From Anaerolineaceae bacterium (GTDB taxonomy: Bacteria > Chloroflexota > Anaerolineae > Aggregatilineales > Phototrophicaceae), in contig NZXX01000012.1 in the NCBI GenBank assembly GCA_002702065.1, positions 124,001-188,000 of the forward strand: a DNA stretch of 64,000 nt. Direction: 5' to 3'. A program made the translations under genes and the position numbers. The notes under the pieces were generated by a model. The model saw only the letters and a list, made by a program, of their open reading frames with translations, did no database searches and was not told the DNA's origin. Shown in pieces: positions 7,327-16,951 of the stretch (positions within the stretch are counted from its first letter, which is position 1; every line of letters starts with the position of its first letter).

Positions 7327-9831
7327 TCAGTGTGTTGCTGCGGCGACAGCTTCGGGTTCCAGCGCAGCGGCCAGCACATCTTCCACGGTCTCGGCCAGCA
7401 CGAAGGTAAGGTTTTCGCGTACTTCGTCCGGCAGGTCTTCCAGGTCGTTCTCATTCTTTTTCGGGATCACGACCGTATCCACACCCAGACGATGGGCCGC
7501 CAGCACCTTGTCCTTGATGCCACCAACCGGCAGCACCTTGCCGCGCAGGGTGATCTCGCCAGTCATGGCGACGTTGCTCTTGACCGGGCGACCGGTGAGC
7601 AGCGAGGCCAGCGCGACCGCCATCGTGACACCCGCCGACGGACCGTCTTTTGGCACCGCGCCTGCCGGGACATGCAGGTGGATGTCATTCTTTTCGAACA
7701 GCTCCGTATCCAGCCCCAGCGATGACGCCTGCGAACGAATGTAGCTGAGGGCGATGCGGGCACTTTCCTGCATTACCTCGCCAAGCTGACCGGTGTACTG
7801 GAAGCCTTTGCCGCCGGGCATCCGCGAAGCCTCGACAAACAGCACTTCACCGCCTACCGGTGTCCAGGCCAGGCCGGTTGCGACACCGGGCCGGTCCGTC
7901 CGTTCCTCAATTTCCTCGCGATAACCGTAGCGCGGTTTGCTCAGCAGTTCGCGCAGCTTGGACCGGTCAATGATGACCTTGTCGTCAATCCCTTCGGCAA
8001 TCTTGGTGACGACCTTGCGGGCCGCACGCCCAATCTCGCGTTCCAGCGTACGGACACCTGCTTCGCGTGTGTAATCGCGCACGACAGTCAGCAGCGCATC
8101 TTCGGTGAATTCGATTTCATCCGGGCGCAGGCCGTTTTCGCGGGTCTGGCGCGGCACCAGATACTGCTCAGCGATTTTGACTTTTTCCTGTTCGGTGTAG
8201 CCGCTGAGCTGGATTATCTCCATCCGGTCACGCAGCGGGCCGGGGATGGGCTCCAGTTCGTTGGCGGTGGTGATGAACAGCACTTCGCTCAGGTCAACCG
8301 CCACATCCAGATAGTGGTCGCGGAACTCGTGATTCTGCTCCGGGTCGAGCACTTCCAGCAGCGCGCTGGCCGGGTCACCGCGAAAATCGCGCCCCAGCTT
8401 GTCGATCTCATCCAGCATGATGATCGGGTTGATCGACTCGACGCGGCGCAGGGTCTGGATGATTCGCCCAGGCATCGCCCCGACATACGTCCGGCGGAAA
8501 CCGCGAATTTCGGCTTCGTCGCGCACACCGCCGAGGCTCATGCGGATAAACTTGCGGCCCATGGCACGGGCAATCGACGCGCCGAGCGAGGTTTTACCAA
8601 CGCCGGGTGGTCCGACAAAGCACAGGATAGCCCCCTGCCGGTCACGGCGGACATAGTCCTGCTGTTCATCCTGCTCGGTTCGTTCGTCCGCGCGCTCTGC
8701 CCGCAGCTTGCGCACCGCCAGATACTCGAGGATACGTTCCTTGATGTCCTTCAGGCCGTAATGGTCCTCGTCCAGCACTTCGCGGGCATGGCCGATGTTC
8801 AGGTTATCATCGACGCGCTTCGACCAGGGCAGGTCGGTCAGCCAATCGAGATAGGTGCGGATCACACCATATTCAGCAGCGGCAATCGGCAGCTTGGACA
8901 GCCGGTCCAGTTCGCGCAGGGCTTCCTTTTCGGCTTCTTCGGGCATGCCGGCATCCGCGATCTTCTTGCGGAATTCATCGACTTCAACGGCCTGTTCGTC
9001 GCCTTCGCCCAACTCGCGCTGGATGGCTTTCAACTGCTCGCGCAGGTAATACTCGCGCTGCATCTTCTCCATTTCGGACTGGGCTTCGGTCTGAATTTTG
9101 CGGCCCAGTTCGAGCACTTCGAGTTCTTTGCCGAGAATACTCATCAACTGGTGGAGCTTTTCTTCAATCGAATCCAGTTCCAGCAGCTTCTGGGCTTCTT
9201 CAATGTCGATGCGGACATAGGTCGCCACCGCATACACCAGTTGCAGCGGATCATCCACGTTGAGCGCAGATGAAATCAACTCGCTGGGGATGCTGGGGAC
9301 CAGGTCCGCCAGCCGCGTGAACTGATCCACAACATTGCGGGTCAGCGCTTCGACTTCCAGTGTTTCTTCAACGATTTCCGGCAGCGGGCGCACGCGGGCA
9401 CGCAGGTACGGTTCTTCCGCGACGTATTCTTCAATCTCGATACGTGCCAGGCCCTGTACCAGCAGGCGGATGGTGCCATCCGGCGCACGGAACAGGCGAT
9501 GAATGGCTGCCAGCGTACCCACCTGATTGATGTCGTCCGGGCCGGGTGTTTCCAGTTCCGGGTTTTTGGCCGTAAACAGACCGATCAGACGATTGCCGCC
9601 GACAACTTCGTCAACCAGCTTCATGCTGCGCGGCTGGCCGACGGTCAGCGGAATGGCGGTCTGTGGATAGACGACAAGCCCGCGCAAAGGCAGGATGGGC
9701 AGCTCCTGTGGGATCTCCGGTTCGCGTTCTTCGGATTGCTCGACCGCGTCGCGGATCTTGATGTCCTCTTCTCCCTCGACCTGCTCAACCTCAGGGATGG
9801 CGCGTTCGTCATTTTCAAACTGATCACTCAT
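7327..9831 (-). CDS. lon: ATP-dependent protease Lon (LonA type)
   Basis: 834 residues, full length. An N-terminal substrate-binding LON domain (about 40-250, beginning [15 protein letters not shown]) is followed by a coiled segment. The AAA+ module has Walker [10 protein letters not shown] near residue 407 and Walker [10 protein letters not shown]. The Ser-Lys protease domain has KDGPSAGVT near residue 731 and the catalytic Lys in GGIKDKVL. It degrades misfolded and regulatory proteins in the cytoplasm. A small heat-shock gene ends 7 bases upstream, so the two probably form a heat-inducible pair. No HrcA/CIRCE element was recognised upstream. Confidence 0.98.
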   Translation of the reverse strand: MSDQFENDERAIPEVEQVEGEEDIKIRDAVEQSEEREPEIPQELPILPLRGLVVYPQTAIPLTVGQPRSMKLVDEVVGGNRLIGLFTAKNPELETPGPDDINQVGTLAAIHRLFRAPDGTIRLLVQGLARIEIEEYVAEEPYLRARVRPLPEIVEETLEVEALTRNVVDQFTRLADLVPSIPSELISSALNVDDPLQLVYAVATYVRIDIEEAQKLLELDSIEEKLHQLMSILGKELEVLELGRKIQTEAQSEMEKMQREYYLREQLKAIQRELGEGDEQAVEVDEFRKKIADAGMPEEAEKEALRELDRLSKLPIAAAEYGVIRTYLDWLTDLPWSKRVDDNLNIGHAREVLDEDHYGLKDIKERILEYLAVRKLRAERADERTEQDEQQDYVRRDRQGAILCFVGPPGVGKTSLGASIARAMGRKFIRMSLGGVRDEAEIRGFRRTYVGAMPGRIIQTLRRVESINPIIMLDEIDKLGRDFRGDPASALLEVLDPEQNHEFRDHYLDVAVDLSEVLFITTANELEPIPGPLRDRMEIIQLSGYTEQEKVKIAEQYLVPRQTRENGLRPDEIEFTEDALLTVVRDYTREAGVRTLEREIGRAARKVVTKIAEGIDDKVIIDRSKLRELLSKPRYGYREEIEERTDRPGVATGLAWTPVGGEVLFVEASRMPGGKGFQYTGQLGEVMQESARIALSYIRSQASSLGLDTELFEKNDIHLHVPAGAVPKDGPSAGVTMAVALASLLTGRPVKSNVAMTGEITLRGKVLPVGGIKDKVLAAHRLGVDTVVIPKKNENDLEDLPDEVRENLTFVLAETVEDVLAAALEPEAVAAATH

Positions 9832-9838
9832 AGGTATG

Positions 9839-10198
9839 CTAGTCCTGTAGTTGGGTGTTCAAATCCATCACGCGAACTTTTTCAACGGGTTTGCGTGGTA
9901 ATTCAATCGTGAGAAAACCATGTTCATAATTGGCGGTTACCAAATCGCGGTCTGCTGCCCAGGGCAGGTTCAGATCAATGCGAAAATCGCCATAGCCGAT
10001 TTCGACCTGATGATAGGCGGCAACATGACTGTCCGGGCGCTGCCGGGTGCCGGTAATGGTTAGCCGTCGGTTTTGCAGGATAATGTTAAAGTCGCCGGTT
10101 CGCATCCCGGCAATCTCGACCACAATCATCAGTTTATCGGCCATTTCAATGACATCGGTAGGCGGTGTGAACTGCCTGTTCGACCGTATCATCATCAC
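9839..10198 (-). CDS. small heat-shock protein (Hsp20/alpha-crystallin)
   Basis: 119 residues, almost entirely an alpha-crystallin domain: [19 protein letters not shown] at the front, and [12 protein letters not shown] as the conserved G-x-L-x-I-type strand near residue 95. It is an ATP-independent holdase. The N-terminal arm is very short and the C-terminal tail has only a weak I-x-I-like VRV. The start is GTG at 10198 or the ATG at 10195; GGGAG lies 6-9 bases upstream. It precedes lon by 7 bases. Confidence 0.93.
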   Translation of the reverse strand: MMMIRSNRQFTPPTDVIEMADKLMIVVEIAGMRTGDFNIILQNRRLTITGTRQRPDSHVAAYHQVEIGYGDFRIDLNLPWAADRDLVTANYEHGFLTIELPRKPVEKVRVMDLNTQLQD

Positions 10199-10222
10199 TC
10201 TAGACTCCCGTGGGGGTTTTAC

Positions 10223-10252
10223 AAAATACTGCGGCCAGTCTGTACAGTGTAA
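10223..10252 (-). promoter_or_regulatory. weak candidate promoter for hsp20-lon
   Basis: On the minus strand TTACAC, an 18-base spacer and TATTTT lie 25-54 bases before the hsp20 start. Both boxes are poor matches, so an alternative sigma factor is possible. Confidence 0.3.
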
Positions 10253-10368
10253 TCATGATGAATAAAAACCATGTTAGATTTAAGTAGATATCATGTAATT
10301 TATCGCGTCGGCTGCTGTTAATTAAGTGTACAATCGAAGTATAGATTGGCAAAGCGGGGGCATAGCTG

Positions 10369-10809
10369 ATGGACGATGTCAAACGTTTACTCAAACAGGC
10401 ACCACTCTTTCGGGGGTTGAAGGACAGTCAGCTGAACCAGATGGTGGCGCTTGCCCATGCGGAAGCCCATGCGCCCGGTACGGTGATCTTCGAACAGGAC
10501 GACGCCGGTGATTGCATGTATGTGATCGCCGATGGGCAGGTCGAAATTCAGGTGAAGGACCATACGGGCGGCCTCAACGCGGTTTTGATCATGGGCGAGG
10601 GGCAGATTTTTGGCGAAATGGCTCTGCTCGACCAGGGTGCCCGGTCTGCCACCGTCGTTACGCTGCGCGATGGTGCCCGGCTCTACAGCATTTCCGGCGA
10701 TGATTTTAAGGCCCTGTGCCAGCAGGATACCGCCATCGGTTATGTGATGATGCGGAATATCGCGCTGGACCTGAGCTTCAAGATTCGACACCAGAACTCA
10801 TTTTCCTAG
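10369..10809 (+). CDS. cyclic-nucleotide-binding domain protein without output domain
   Basis: 146 residues forming one cNMP-binding (CAP_ED) domain: APLFRGLKDSQLNQM opens it, and the phosphate-binding cassette is FGEMALLDQGARSATV (about residues 83-98) with the Glu and Arg that contact the nucleotide. A Crp/FNR HTH is missing; the protein ends about 20 residues after the C-helix. It would sense a cyclic nucleotide and act on a protein partner. The gene that follows after 12 bases is a plausible partner. Confidence 0.9.
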   Translation: MDDVKRLLKQAPLFRGLKDSQLNQMVALAHAEAHAPGTVIFEQDDAGDCMYVIADGQVEIQVKDHTGGLNAVLIMGEGQIFGEMALLDQGARSATVVTLRDGARLYSISGDDFKALCQQDTAIGYVMMRNIALDLSFKIRHQNSFS

Positions 10810-10821
10810 AGGAATGACGCC

Positions 10822-11058
10822 ATGATTTATACCGTGAGTTACGTGGTGGTCGGGGGGAAGAAAAAGTATCCGAGCGGCATCATGAACCAGCATGAACGCC
10901 CCATTGTTGGCAATCAGGTGCAGCTCGGCAGCGATCTGTTTGAGATTACCGAAGTCAAGCGGATGCTGCCGCCCAGCGATGAGTTTGAATTTTTACATGT
11001 GACGGTGCGCCCGGTTGAAGATGATCAGTACGACCCGGACAAAACGGAACTGGCTTAG
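10822..11058 (+). CDS. small conserved-looking protein, unknown function
   Basis: 78 residues, mostly predicted beta strands (IYTVSYVVVGG, QVQLGSDLFEITEVKRM, EFEFLHVTVRPVED) with an acidic tail. GAGGAA precedes the ATG, overlapping the end of the cNMP-binding gene region, so the two are probably co-translated. No family is recognised. A small OB- or SH3-like barrel is possible but not shown. Confidence 0.65.
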   Translation: MIYTVSYVVVGGKKKYPSGIMNQHERPIVGNQVQLGSDLFEITEVKRMLPPSDEFEFLHVTVRPVEDDQYDPDKTELA

Positions 11059-11088
11059 GTAGTGCGGCTGGCGTGATTGAAAAACCTG

Positions 11089-11149
11089 CCGGAACGGTTG
11101 TGTGTTGGTAAAGTGGCGTCCATTACCCGCCGGGCCTGTACCGTTCCGG
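11089..11149. terminator. inverted repeat between convergent genes
   Basis: CCGGAACGGT (11089-11098) and ACCGTTCCGG (11140-11149) are perfect 10-bp complements separated by 41 bases. It lies between the stops of two convergent operons and could terminate either one. The large loop and the absence of a U-tract make this uncertain. Confidence 0.35.
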
Positions 11150-11197
11150 TCTGCGTTTAAGCATGAATGATTGGTTCAACTTCAAAATATTGTCGAA

Positions 11198-11956
11198 TTA
11201 GAATTCGTATTCATCCCCATCTTCGCACAGCACAACCTTGCCATTGTAGGCAGCCTGCGCTTCCGGGATCAGGGGCTGTGGGTCCTTGTTCCAGACTTCA
11301 TAATGAATCAGATAGAGGGATTTGGCTTCGGTGCGCGTGGCGGTTTCGCCGGCCTGCTCTGCGCTGGAATGCCCGATGCCTTTGCCCGCCGCTTCGTGCA
11401 GCAGAATATCGGCGTTGCTGCCCAGTTCGTACAGCGCGTCGGTCGGTTCCGTGTCGCAGGTGTACGCCAGCACATTGCCGGTGACCTTGTTTTCGATGCG
11501 CAGGCCGATGGTCGGGATAAAATGCTTGACGGGCCAGGCGGTGATCCGAAAGTCTGCATTTTCCATGACCGGGGCCGCGTTACGTTCGCGCACGCGATGG
11601 AACGTGACCGGAAAAAAATTGGGCCAGGTTTCCCACGCAAACATGGTCATCAGGTCTTCGGTGCGGTTGATGCAGTGTGGCAGGCCGTAGAACCGCAGCG
11701 GCGCTTGCCGACCAAGCTGCCACATCGCCATGAGCATGTTGGGGACGCCGGAGACATGGTCTGCATGAAAATGGGTCAGGATAACATCCTGCAAGCCATC
11801 GTCGCTGATGACCAGGTCCTTGATTTTGCCGAGCGGGTTGGAGCCACAATCCACCAGCACCGGGGAATCACGTTCGCCGATGAGGACGAAATGGGTGTTG
11901 TCGTGGGTGGCATCCGGCACCACCGCTGCCGAGCCGAGAATGACGATGCGAGCCAT
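11198..11956 (-). CDS. metallo-beta-lactamase-fold hydrolase (RNase Z-like)
   Basis: 252 residues of the MBL superfamily. The metal-binding signature THFHADHVSG lies near residue 70; later ligands include TCDTEP (Asp) and HE in ILLHEAA, an arrangement like RNase Z/ElaC or arylsulfatase-type hydrolases. ATG at 11956 is preferred to the upstream in-frame codons because AGAAGG lies just before it and MARIVILGSAA is the usual beginning of the fold. It lacks the long exosite insertion expected for a tRNA 3' endonuclease, so the substrate is open. Confidence 0.85.
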   Translation of the reverse strand: MARIVILGSAAVVPDATHDNTHFVLIGERDSPVLVDCGSNPLGKIKDLVISDDGLQDVILTHFHADHVSGVPNMLMAMWQLGRQAPLRFYGLPHCINRTEDLMTMFAWETWPNFFPVTFHRVRERNAAPVMENADFRITAWPVKHFIPTIGLRIENKVTGNVLAYTCDTEPTDALYELGSNADILLHEAAGKGIGHSSAEQAGETATRTEAKSLYLIHYEVWNKDPQPLIPEAQAAYNGKVVLCEDGDEYEF

Positions 11957-12293
11957 AATGACCTTCTGATAATTGCGAATAATAAAAACGCACCTCTCCA
12001 TTGTACTCCGATGTGAGCGTTCTATCGCAAACTTTTATAAACTTTCGGTTTATACCTGCTGTGACGAACTGCGCCGCCAGCGCTTACTGTTTCTGTACTT
12101 TTGTACAGGCGAAAGCTGTACCTCCTTTTGATGACGCGCTCGTCGTTTTCTCATAAACTGATCTGAGGTTGATGAGCGAGCCAGAACAGCAGCCCATTCA
12201 GCCAGATCGACACAGCGTCGGTGATCACTGGCCGTTCATCTTCAGCCCCTCCACCATAACACATCCATTCAGAGTCAACAGGAGTATCATGGT
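11957..12293. other. 337-base divergent intergenic region
   Basis: No coding sequence is supported. On the minus strand TACAAT (12005-12000) with a poor TTGCGA 19 bases upstream could drive the MBL gene. A 6-bp inverted repeat CTGTAC-TTTT-GTACAG at 12093-12108 could be an operator or small hairpin. AGGAG at 12280-12284 is the ribosome site of the oxidoreductase. Nothing else stands out. Confidence 0.5.
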
Positions 12294-13655
12294 ATGGATC
12301 AACTTGCTCTTGCATCCTTTGCAAATCGCATTGCTGGTGAGGTTATAGCGCCAGATCATGCAGCATACGATGATCTGCGCACCATTGTGAACCGGAAGGA
12401 CGCCCGCCCGTCCCTGATCGTACAGGTCAGGACTCACGACGATATTGCGGCAGCGATCCGGTTTTCGGCTGAGCATCAACTTCGGCTGGCGGTCCGCAGC
12501 GGCGGCCATGGCCTGACCGGGTTGGCGACCAATGACGGCGGCCTTGTGATTGACCTCTCACATTTTGATTCAGTCGAAGTGCTGGATGCCTCCAGCCAGC
12601 TGGTACGGATCGGGGCGGGGGCCACATGGGGCAACGCCGCAAAAGCGCTGGCTGCTCATGGGCTGGCGATTTCGTCCGGCGACACCCAATCCGTCGGTGT
12701 GGGCGGCCTGACACTTGGTGGTGGTATCGGTTGGCTGGTGCGCAAATATGGCCTGACCATTGACAGCCTGGTCGCCGCAGAAATGGTTACCGCAGACGGC
12801 AGGGCGCTGCGCGTCAGTGCTGACGAACACCCTGATCTGTTCTGGGCGCTTCGTGGCGGCGGCGGTAATTTTGGTGTGGTCACGTCATTCGATTTCCGCG
12901 CCCAGGCCATTTCGTCGGTGACGGGCGGTATGATCATCTACGATGTGGCCGAGCTGGGATCGGTGCTGACCAAGTGGGCGACATACATGCGCACTGCGCC
13001 AGAGGAACTCAGTTCGACTTTTGTGGCATTTCCGGGATTTGGCCCGAACATGCCACCGCAGATTTTTGTGCTCGTGTGCTACGCCGGTGCGGATGAAGCG
13101 GCGGCCAACGACGCGATTGGCCCGCTGCTGCAGCTCGGTGCTGTGGTGCAGCAGAATATTGCCCTCAAGCCCTATCATATGATGCTGGAGGAGGCCCCGC
13201 CGGCTATGGGGGTCCGCATGGTTAGCGAAAGTGGATACATCAAGTCGCTTGATGAGGATGTAATCGGTGTTATCACAGCCAATCATGGGCGGGCAGGCAC
13301 ACCGGTTATCCAGATTCGCAGCCTCGGTGGCGCATTGAGGCGTGTTGACCCGGCAGCAACGGCGTATGCCTGGCGTGACTACGAAGCGGCTTTCTGGTCG
13401 GTGGCGCTGGTGCCGAATGACACACCGCAGGAGCAGATCGAGCAAATCCGGCAGAATGCGTGGCGCGCACTCAAGCCGCTGACGACTGGCGCCTACATGA
13501 ATTTCCTGAGTGATGCAGGCGAATCAAGTGTCCGCGACGCTTACCCGCCTGACACGTACAACCGCCTCGCCCGTGTGAAGGCATTGTACGACCCGGCGAA
13601 TGTATTTAATCAGAACCACAATATCCAACCTGTACCCGCGCTTCAACCGGAGTAA
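12294..13655 (+). CDS. FAD-linked oxidoreductase (BBE-like)
   Basis: 453 residues of the berberine-bridge-enzyme-like oxidase family. The FAD_binding_4 domain (about 38-175) contains RSGGHG, whose His72 is the usual site of covalent flavin attachment, and GGLTLGGGIGWL. The C-terminal BBE segment is YPPDTYNRLARVKALYDPANVF. The second flavin-linking Cys of bicovalent members was not identified. Such enzymes oxidise sugars or secondary metabolites with O2. The ATG has AGGAG 9 bases upstream. It is an isolated gene, so the substrate is unknown. Confidence 0.92.
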   Translation: MDQLALASFANRIAGEVIAPDHAAYDDLRTIVNRKDARPSLIVQVRTHDDIAAAIRFSAEHQLRLAVRSGGHGLTGLATNDGGLVIDLSHFDSVEVLDASSQLVRIGAGATWGNAAKALAAHGLAISSGDTQSVGVGGLTLGGGIGWLVRKYGLTIDSLVAAEMVTADGRALRVSADEHPDLFWALRGGGGNFGVVTSFDFRAQAISSVTGGMIIYDVAELGSVLTKWATYMRTAPEELSSTFVAFPGFGPNMPPQIFVLVCYAGADEAAANDAIGPLLQLGAVVQQNIALKPYHMMLEEAPPAMGVRMVSESGYIKSLDEDVIGVITANHGRAGTPVIQIRSLGGALRRVDPAATAYAWRDYEAAFWSVALVPNDTPQEQIEQIRQNAWRALKPLTTGAYMNFLSDAGESSVRDAYPPDTYNRLARVKALYDPANVFNQNHNIQPVPALQPE

Positions 13656-13679
13656 GTCAACGCCAAAAGCGCGATGATC

Positions 13680-13721
13680 GCTGCTGCGTGGGCCTGATAG
13701 ACGCCGCGCCCATGCAGCAGC
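13680..13721. terminator. hairpin between convergent genes
   Basis: GCTGCTGCGTGGGC (13680-13693) pairs with GCCCATGCAGCAGC (13708-13721) with one mismatch across a 14-base loop. It sits between two stop codons and could work bidirectionally, though no U-tract follows. Confidence 0.5.
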
Positions 13722-13727
13722 CCACTC

Positions 13728-15251
13728 TCAGCCGCCGATGACCGCGACGACAATCGACGGTGTAATGAAGGCTTCGATAAAGGCGGCGATGATGAGGCCC
13801 GGCAGCACCAGTCCCACGCCGATTTTGACGGTATCGCCGATGGCCTGCTGCATCCCCTGACCGACGGTCATCCCGGCAGGCGGACGTGTCATCGCAGCCC
13901 CCAGCCGCACCGCCGAGGCCGATGCCAGAAACACTACCGGAATCTCGATGATGCCGTGCGGCAGCAGCGCCGCGACCAGAATCATAGGGTCATACCCGGC
14001 CAGCAGAATCTGGCTGGCGAGATAGCCGATCAGCAGGAACGTCGGGGTGATAATCAGCCCGCCGATGCCAAACGTAAAAAACGCCAGAATCGTCGCGCCC
14101 AGCAGCACACGGGCATTGTTCCAGAGGATGAAATTCATCACGCCGGTCTGGGTGGGCAGGTTGAAGAAGCCGCCAAACGCATCCGCGCTGTCGGCAAAGT
14201 TGATGTTCTCATTCAGCGGCAGCTGCCATGCCGGCTGCTGACCAAGCAGAAACCCGCCGACCAGCGCGATGCTGAAAACGATCAACACCACCCAGGGGGC
14301 CAGCCCCAACCGGCGGAGGCTGAGGGGAACGCCCTCCCAGAACCACTGGCGCAGGCTGTGGGCCGGGGTGCGGGCGGCATCAACGGCGCGGATATGCTGC
14401 CAGATGCTGCGGATCGTGCCGCGCAGGTTCAACTGGTCGATCGAGCGCCCCAGCAGTTCTTCGCGCTTGAAGATGCTGTTGCCCACGCGCAGCAGCAGCA
14501 CCACGACAACGGTCATGCCGACGATGATCGCCCACAGCGCGCCGATTCCATTGGGCGACTCGGCGTCCGGTGCGAGGAACATGACCGCGCTTTCGCCCTG
14601 AATAACCAGTGCCATCGGGATGATGATGAAACTCGCCAGCAGATTGGCAGCGCGGGTGCTAGTGGTCTGGCTGGATACAACGACTGCGCCTGTGACCATC
14701 ACCAGCGCCTGAACCGTGGTCAGCAGCATGATCTGCACCACCAGCAGCGTCGGCGGGCGCCACGCCAGTTCGCCCAGCAGCAGGCTGCCCAGATACACCA
14801 GCATGCCGCCATAGCTGGCGATCAGCGGTGGAATCATGGCGGCGAGGGTTTTGCCGATATACAGCTCGGTATTGGTCAGCGGTGTGCTGAGCAGTGGCTC
14901 CAGGCTGCGGCGTTCCTTTTCGCCAACGAAGGTTTCCAGCGCGATCACCAGCGAGATGGAAATCGGAAAGAAGCCGACGATCATCAGCAGGAAGGGGATG
15001 GTGCGTTCGGCCACGATGTCTGCGCCGTAATCTGCCACAAAGCTGGAAAAACGGCTGGCGACAAACTGCGCTAATGAAGGGAAACCCAGCGTCAGGATGA
15101 TGATCGGGGCGACGATACGCCAGTCACGAAAGCTGTCCCGCACCTCGCGCCGTGTGATAATCAGCGCATTGCCCATCGTCCAGCGCCAGCGGGCCAGCAG
15201 GCCGGGCTGTGGGGCAACCGCACGGTCGATTGGTTTAGTCGTGCTTGCCAT
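13728..15251 (-). CDS. ABC-2 type permease fused to a SpoIIM-like domain
   Basis: 507 residues. The first 270 are an ABC-2 permease of the NatB/sodium-export type (ITRREVRDSFRDWRI, then six hydrophobic segments, with VGEKERRSLEPLLSTPLTN as the conserved loop). The last 200 resemble stage II sporulation protein M, with NFILWNNARVLLGA and LLPHGIIEIPVVFLASASA. ATG at 15251 is chosen because AGGAGG lies 9 bases upstream; it overlaps the ATPase gene by 17 bases. The pair should form an exporter in the cytoplasmic membrane; the cargo is unknown. Confidence 0.85.
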   Translation of the reverse strand: MASTTKPIDRAVAPQPGLLARWRWTMGNALIITRREVRDSFRDWRIVAPIIILTLGFPSLAQFVASRFSSFVADYGADIVAERTIPFLLMIVGFFPISISLVIALETFVGEKERRSLEPLLSTPLTNTELYIGKTLAAMIPPLIASYGGMLVYLGSLLLGELAWRPPTLLVVQIMLLTTVQALVMVTGAVVVSSQTTSTRAANLLASFIIIPMALVIQGESAVMFLAPDAESPNGIGALWAIIVGMTVVVVLLLRVGNSIFKREELLGRSIDQLNLRGTIRSIWQHIRAVDAARTPAHSLRQWFWEGVPLSLRRLGLAPWVVLIVFSIALVGGFLLGQQPAWQLPLNENINFADSADAFGGFFNLPTQTGVMNFILWNNARVLLGATILAFFTFGIGGLIITPTFLLIGYLASQILLAGYDPMILVAALLPHGIIEIPVVFLASASAVRLGAAMTRPPAGMTVGQGMQQAIGDTVKIGVGLVLPGLIIAAFIEAFITPSIVVAVIGG

Positions 15252-16185
15252 TTTGCCGTGCCTCCTGTGCTTCGTCCTCTTTGACGACTTCGAGATAGAC
15301 ATCTTCCAGCGTTTGCGATAGGGGAGCCAGTGTCACCACCTCGACCCCTAACCCGGCGATATGGCGCAGCAGGGCGGGGTTGGTCGTGCGGGGTTCGGCC
15401 ACGCGATAGCGCACCCAGTCCTCGCCGCTGGCCTGCACATCTACCATGCCGCTGATGTCCTTGGTCAGCCCGTTGACATGGCCGTTGATATGCAGCTCCA
15501 TGATCGGATCGCCGACGAACTGCCGGGCGAGGTCCGCGAATGTGCCGTTGGCGATGATGCGCCCATGCCGGATAATCGCAATCGAATCCGCCAGACTCTG
15601 CGCTTCGGTCAGGTTGTGGGTGGTGATCAGAAAAGTGCGGTCGTCGCGCTGCAATTCGACAATGGCCTCGCGTACCTGCCGCGCACTCTGCGGGTCCATC
15701 GCGGAAGTCGGTTCATCCAGCAGCAGCACCGGTGGGTTGTGCAGCATGGCCCGCACCAGCGCCAGCTTTTGTTTCATGCCTTTGGAATATTCACCGAGGC
15801 GTTTATCCAGCGCAAATTCCAGCCCAAAGCGTTCCATCAGATGATGGGCGCGCTGGCGTCGCTGGCTGGCCGGGATATGATACACCTGCCCGAAAAAATC
15901 GAGGTAATCCAGCGCTTTCATGCGTTCGTACAGGCCGTGCTGCTCCGTGAGGACCCCGACATGGGCGCGCACCTGGGCGGGCTGCTGCACCACGTCAAAC
16001 CCGGCGATGGTCGCCCGGCCCGACGTCGGCGCGAGGATCGAGGTCATCATGCGGACACTCGTCGTTTTACCGGCGCCGTTTGGCCCCAGCAGCGCCAGCA
16101 CCGACCCCGCCGGCACATTCAGGTTGATGCGATCAACAGCGCGAAATCCGTCAAAATCTTTGGTCAGGTCATGAACTTCAATCAT
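15235..16185 (-). CDS. ABC transporter ATP-binding protein
   Basis: 316 residues. Walker A is GPNGAGKT (residues 34-41), the signature is YSKGMKQKL (near 135), Walker B is VLLLDEP (near 156), and the switch His is in ITTHNL. The C-terminal 90 residues form the regulatory extension seen in drug/Na+ exporter ATPases (NatA, CcmA, DrrA). It energises the overlapping ABC-2 permease. Confidence 0.96.
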   Translation of the reverse strand: MIEVHDLTKDFDGFRAVDRINLNVPAGSVLALLGPNGAGKTTSVRMMTSILAPTSGRATIAGFDVVQQPAQVRAHVGVLTEQHGLYERMKALDYLDFFGQVYHIPASQRRQRAHHLMERFGLEFALDKRLGEYSKGMKQKLALVRAMLHNPPVLLLDEPTSAMDPQSARQVREAIVELQRDDRTFLITTHNLTEAQSLADSIAIIRHGRIIANGTFADLARQFVGDPIMELHINGHVNGLTKDISGMVDVQASGEDWVRYRVAEPRTTNPALLRHIAGLGVEVVTLAPLSQTLEDVYLEVVKEDEAQEARQNGKHD

Positions 16186-16219
16186 GTAGTGGAATCCATC
16201 ACAAACCAGTGGATGACTT

Positions 16220-16248
16220 ATTGTATGTGATCAGAGCAGTCGTGTCGC
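16220..16248 (-). promoter_or_regulatory. candidate promoter of the ABC exporter
   Basis: On the minus strand GCGACA (16248-16243), a 17-base spacer and TACAAT (16225-16220) lie 35 bases before the ATPase start. Four of six bases match consensus in the -35 box and five in the -10 box. Confidence 0.45.
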
Positions 16249-16354
16249 CCGGACCTTGGGACGGGGCGTGACCGCTGCTATACCTCTTATTATTATCGCA
16301 CACAGGTGCAGTGAAGGCCGCTTAAGAAACGAATGAGAGGATGTTAACGCTGGC

Positions 16355-16837
16355 TCAGCATCGACTCGTCAAGTGATAAGACAGGTCCTGATCAAACGTG
16401 GGCGCCCCCAAATCGTGCAGCGCACGCAAGACCTGGGCGCGATGGTCGGTCCCATGATTAACCACATGCAGCAACACTTGCCAGACAGTCAGCGATAATC
16501 CGCTGGGCTGGCGTGTCAGGTCTGCGTCATCAAGGGCTATCGCATAGGTCATGAGGTCGATGGCTGCTTCGGCACACAGCGACCGAACGCATTCACGGGT
16601 GGGGTGGTCTTCGGGCCGGTAGCGATCATGCGGGGCTTCCGGCATGCCCATCAGGTCGCGCAGCCAGCTGCGATCCACATCGGCCAGATGCACCATATGA
16701 TGGTGGATTGACCCGATGGAGTAAGGAACCGGCTCGACAAACTGCGCGTCTGTTAAGGTCATGATGCTGTCCCACAATCGGGTCTGGAGCGTATAGTTGT
16801 AATCGAGCATCTGATGAATCATTTCGACGCTGGGCAT
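16355..16837 (-). CDS. DinB/YfiT-like metal-dependent protein
   Basis: 160 residues with the four-helix DinB fold. Likely metal ligands are a His in SIGSIHHHMVHLADVDRSWL (helix 2) and those in LLHVVNHGTDHRAQV (helix 4). Members include thiol-dependent transferases (bacillithiol or mycothiol S-transferases) and many uncharacterised proteins. ATG at 16837 is favoured over upstream codons by AGGAG 8 bases before it. It is a single gene between two minus-strand operons. Confidence 0.88.
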   Translation of the reverse strand: MPSVEMIHQMLDYNYTLQTRLWDSIMTLTDAQFVEPVPYSIGSIHHHMVHLADVDRSWLRDLMGMPEAPHDRYRPEDHPTRECVRSLCAEAAIDLMTYAIALDDADLTRQPSGLSLTVWQVLLHVVNHGTDHRAQVLRALHDLGAPTFDQDLSYHLTSRC

Positions 16838-16899
16838 AGACAAGTTCTCCTGGTGGCGGCTGCGGTTGTGCTGGGCTGGATACGCCACGAGGTATCCAA

Positions 16900-16924
16900 C
16901 AAAAAGGGCGTTTTTACACGCCCT
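16900..16924 (-). terminator. terminator of the lgt operon
   Basis: On the minus strand AGGGCGT and ACGCCCT form a 7-bp stem followed by TTTTTG. It begins 27 bases after the lgt stop. Confidence 0.9.
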
Positions 16925-16951
16925 GGATGATGATGATACGCTGTACTGCGA

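Noticed and set aside
7318-10200. CIRCE or HrcA operator for hsp20-lon
   Set aside because: I found no TTAGCACTC-N9-GAGTGCTAA-like element upstream; the only promoter-like boxes are weak.
11198-11956. Assignment of the MBL-fold protein as RNase Z
   Set aside because: The fold is right but the exosite typical of tRNA 3' endonucleases is not evident, so only the superfamily is named.
13956-15074. 372-residue plus-strand frame opposite the ABC-2 permease
   Set aside because: Extremely Gln/Arg/Asp-rich, as expected from the complement of Leu/Val/Ala-rich membrane sequence.
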